Assembly: GCA_900772565.1 (NCBI GenBank)
Contig: CAAHET010000016.1
Coordinates: forward strand, 1 to 5,782
Source of the DNA: an uncultured Faecalibacterium sp.
GTDB lineage: Bacteria > Bacillota > Clostridia > Oscillospirales > Ruminococcaceae
DNA: 5,782 nt
Direction of reading: 5' to 3'
Position 1 is the stretch's first letter. Every line of letters begins with the position of its first letter. The notes below the pieces were generated by a model, which worked only from the letters and a program-made list of their open reading frames with translations, was not told the origin of the DNA and searched no databases. Position numbers and translations under genes: made by a program. Positions 5,206-5,782 of this stretch are shown piece by piece.

Positions 5206-5238
5206 GCGCTGACTGCAATGGTCAGCTCCTCGTCCGGC
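5206..5238 (+). repeat. Inverted repeat, antitoxin-side copy
   Basis: This block contains GCGCTGACTGCA, then TGGTCAGCTCCT, then TCCGGCT. The same blocks in the same order occur on the opposite strand at 5454-5492 with one substitution, one inserted T and a few extra loop bases. The pair flanks the toxin gene and shared terminator. A third copy in direct orientation is at 2697-2729, where the later blocks are more diverged. Confidence 0.7.
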
Positions 5239-5253
5239 TAATCAGTCGTAAAG

Positions 5254-5297
5254 AATGACCGCTTGCTTTCTGAGGGCATGAGCGGTCATTTCTTTTT
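5254..5297 (+). terminator. Terminator of the antitoxin RNA, also inside the toxin 3' end
   Basis: Perfect 10-base arms AATGACCGCT (5254-5263) and AGCGGTCATT (5281-5290) enclose a 17-base loop that can form an inner TGCTT/GGGCA hairpin, followed by TCTTTTTG. The toxin stop codon (5286-5288) lies in the right arm. In the minus direction the tail is only CTTTACG, so termination of the toxin message here would be less efficient. It shares the TGACCGCT core with the terminator at 2740-2786. Confidence 0.88.
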
Positions 5298-5387
5298 GCC
5301 GTTGGAAATCGTCCATGTGATCTCAAAGGTAATGTAGATTGCTCCGCCAAGAAGCGTAAGCAGCAACACGACCTGTTCAAACGTCAT
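5286..5387 (-). CDS. Small hydrophobic peptide, putative holin-like type I toxin (33 residues)
   Basis: This is a 33-residue peptide starting MTFEQVVLLLTLLGG and ending SNGKKK. A single hydrophobic segment covers about residues 6-28 (with Glu22 inside), followed by a basic tail. This is the pattern of the putative holin-like toxin group (MT.xE....L, one membrane helix, terminal lysines) related to TxpA/BsrG and, more loosely, Fst. Such peptides insert into the membrane and disturb potential or wall synthesis when not silenced by an antisense RNA. The ATG at 5387 is preceded by a GGGGGG Shine-Dalgarno (5395-5400) seven bases away. The stop codon lies within the terminator stem of the convergent antitoxin RNA. 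A predicted promoter at 5519-5547 gives a leader of about 125 nt. It is short enough that automatic annotation often misses it. The family call is by pattern; toxicity is not shown by sequence. Confidence 0.78.
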   Translation of the reverse strand: MTFEQVVLLLTLLGGAIYITFEITWTISNGKKK

Positions 5388-5453
5388 GAGGCATCCCCCC
5401 TTTCCGCTTTCGCGTCAGGGGAAGCAAAAAGTTTTTCGTCCCCTCTGGCGCGC
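5388..5453 (-). promoter_or_regulatory. Structured toxin leader with possible Shine-Dalgarno switch
   Basis: On the minus strand AGGGG (5440-5444) can pair with CCCCT (5417-5421), leaving the ribosome site GGGGGG (5395-5400) free. Alternatively TTCCCC (5418-5423) can pair with that GGGGGG, closing over an internal CGC-GAAA-GCG tetraloop hairpin (5405-5414) and hiding the site. The two folds exclude each other because they share the C-run. This would give a masked and an open message, as known for several type I toxin mRNAs. It was read by eye, with no energies computed. Confidence 0.5.
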
Positions 5454-5492
5454 AGCCGGAAGGAGCTAGACCACCGATTATGCAATCAGCGC
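5454..5492 (-). repeat. Inverted repeat, toxin-leader copy
   Basis: Read on the minus strand: GCGCTGATTGCA (5481-5492), a 7-base gap, TGGTCTAGCTCCT (5461-5473), then TCCGGCT (5454-5460). It corresponds block by block to 5206-5238 and lies in the predicted toxin mRNA leader, so toxin mRNA and antitoxin RNA would carry similar 5' hairpins. The stem here is weaker, with a bulged T. Confidence 0.68.
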
Positions 5493-5518
5493 CTTTTCAC
5501 CGCCGAAGCGGCACTTAC

Positions 5519-5547
5519 AGCATACCACAAAACCCGCATATTTGCAA
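5519..5547 (-). promoter_or_regulatory. Predicted promoter of the toxin gene
   Basis: On the minus strand: -35 TTGCAA (5542-5547), 17 bases, and -10 TATGCT (5519-5524) with an extended TGG. The start is predicted near 5512-5514. The message would begin almost at once with a stable C(UUCG)G tetraloop hairpin, CCGC/GCGG at 5500-5511, a shape that protects 5' ends from decay. Both boxes are imperfect, so the promoter is expected to be weaker than that of the antitoxin. Confidence 0.65.
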
Positions 5548-5549
5548 CG

Positions 5550-5598
5550 AAAACTCCCGGTTTCGCGCCTGTACGCGCCGCCGGGAGTTTTGCTTTTT
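5550..5598 (+). terminator. Strong intrinsic terminator with no assigned upstream gene
   Basis: Perfect 11-base arms AAAACTCCCGG (5550-5560) and CCGGGAGTTTT (5581-5591) enclose a GC-rich loop with an inner CGCG/CGCG stem, followed by GCTTTTTTGG. It works best on the plus strand. The minus-strand tail is TTTTCGTTG. No plus-strand gene precedes it after the antitoxin terminator. It sits just upstream of the toxin promoter and could insulate the locus. Confidence 0.82.
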
Positions 5599-5689
5599 TG
5601 GCAAACGGTTTCTGCACCGCAATGTCAACTTGCACAAAACGGTGCCCGGAAGTTTGGCAGGCGTTTTTGCTAAATTTTGAAACGATATA
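5592..5689. other. Intergenic stretch without a supported gene
   Basis: About 100 bases between the terminator and the rightward promoter. Reading frames here on both strands have no ribosome site and cross the terminator hairpin. The only local structure noted is a possible GCACC (5622-5626)/GGTGC (5641-5645) pairing. Nothing else is visible. Confidence 0.5.
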
Positions 5690-5718
5690 TTTAAAAATCA
5701 TTTCAGATGTGGTATTAT
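5690..5718 (+). promoter_or_regulatory. Rightward promoter for a gene beyond the window
   Basis: -35 TTTAAA (5690-5695), 17 bases, and -10 TATTAT (5713-5718) with an extended TGG, in an AT-rich setting. The start is predicted near 5723-5725. The transcript would open with a hairpin, ACGGAG (5741-5746)/CTCCGT (5753-5758), loop AGAACG. An ATG at 5768-5770 has five codons visible before the edge but only a weak GGCGG site, so the true start may lie further right. Confidence 0.7.
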
Positions 5719-5782
5719 CTTTGTAAAATATGCCACAAAAACGGAGAGAACGCTCCGTGCGGCGGAAATGAGGGAAAAACCG

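Larger units (their letters stand above)
5199..5297 (+). ncRNA. Predicted type I antitoxin RNA (copy B), convergent with the toxin gene
   Basis: This non-coding transcript of about 99 nt is bounded by a consensus promoter and an intrinsic terminator. It has a 5' hairpin GCTGAC (5208-5213)/GTCAGC (5221-5226) with loop TGCAATG, a linker (CTCCTCGTCCGGCTAATCAG), and the terminator hairpin. Its 3' end (5286-5297) is complementary to the last four codons, including the stop, of the toxin gene on the other strand. If the toxin message runs past the shared hairpin, the overlap covers the whole RNA. The loops contain the self-complementary UGCA, and a diverged same-sense copy of the 5' half lies in the toxin leader (5454-5492), so loop-to-loop pairing is possible. 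This arrangement resembles Fst RNA I/RNA II and TxpA/RatA. The function as antitoxin is inferred from architecture. Confidence 0.75.

Noticed and set aside
5377..5394. Five-codon mini-frame ATG-CCT-CAT-GAC-GTT-TGA overlapping the toxin start
   Set aside because: Its ATG abuts the G-run directly, leaving no room for ribosome binding. A coupling role like Mok is conceivable but unsupported.
5480..5680. Plus-strand 66-codon frame over the toxin promoter and the 5550-5598 terminator
   Set aside because: It reads through an 11-base-pair terminator hairpin, its ribosome site spacing is poor, and the product is compositionally random.
5486..5701. Minus-strand 71-codon frame in the same region
   Set aside because: No ribosome site or promoter, crosses the terminator hairpin, and overlaps the predicted toxin promoter and rightward promoter.

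Overview
The window looks like chromosome from a low-to-moderate-GC-promoter, GC-rich-gene Clostridia, most likely Oscillospiraceae/Ruminococcaceae and quite possibly a Faecalibacterium relative. This is inferred from the gene set (ECF sigma factor plus DUF4349 protein, BioY, ArgR-controlled argF, small holin-like toxin), strong AGGAGG-type ribosome binding sites and GC-rich codon use. I could not run a search, so the genus is an inference.

Layout, left to right. Bases 1-65 are the 5' part of an initiator tRNA-Met on the minus strand with its own promoter (111-139). Bases 159-1812 hold a two-gene minus-strand operon: an ECF-type sigma factor (1318-1812) overlapping by 14 bases a two-pass membrane protein with a DUF4349 domain (159-1331), which is a candidate regulator or sensor for that sigma factor. 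It has a promoter at 2026-2054 and a roughly 200-base leader. An unrecognised 190-residue protein (2072-2644, minus) follows, with a terminator that overlaps the sigma promoter. Bases 2655-2786 form a compact plus-strand small-RNA gene (promoter, hairpin, terminator). The biotin transporter gene bioY (2925-3494, plus) and argF (3557-4552, minus) converge on a shared terminator. argF has a near-perfect promoter and an 18-base ARG box. A dCMP deaminase gene (4646-5125, minus) of the animal DCTD type lies upstream of argF. The right 650 bases hold a predicted type I toxin-antitoxin locus, an orphan terminator, and a rightward promoter whose gene lies outside the window.

The most interesting part is 5164-5547. 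A 33-residue hydrophobic peptide gene (5286-5387, minus), too short for ordinary gene calling, converges on a promoter-driven small RNA of about 99 nt (plus). That RNA's terminator overlaps the last toxin codons and stop codon. This is the architecture of Fst/TxpA-like type I toxin-antitoxin systems. The antitoxin's 5' half has an inverted, diverged copy in the predicted toxin mRNA leader, and that leader can fold so that its G-rich Shine-Dalgarno is either exposed or masked. A second copy of the antitoxin-like RNA, complete with promoter and terminator but with no toxin beside it, sits at 2655-2786, between the unrecognised gene and bioY.

The protein-coding genes are mostly independent housekeeping or regulatory units: pyrimidine deoxynucleotide supply, arginine synthesis, biotin uptake and envelope-type sigma signalling. 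Only the sigma/DUF4349 pair is a clear operon. The deaminase may read through into argF because no terminator separates them.
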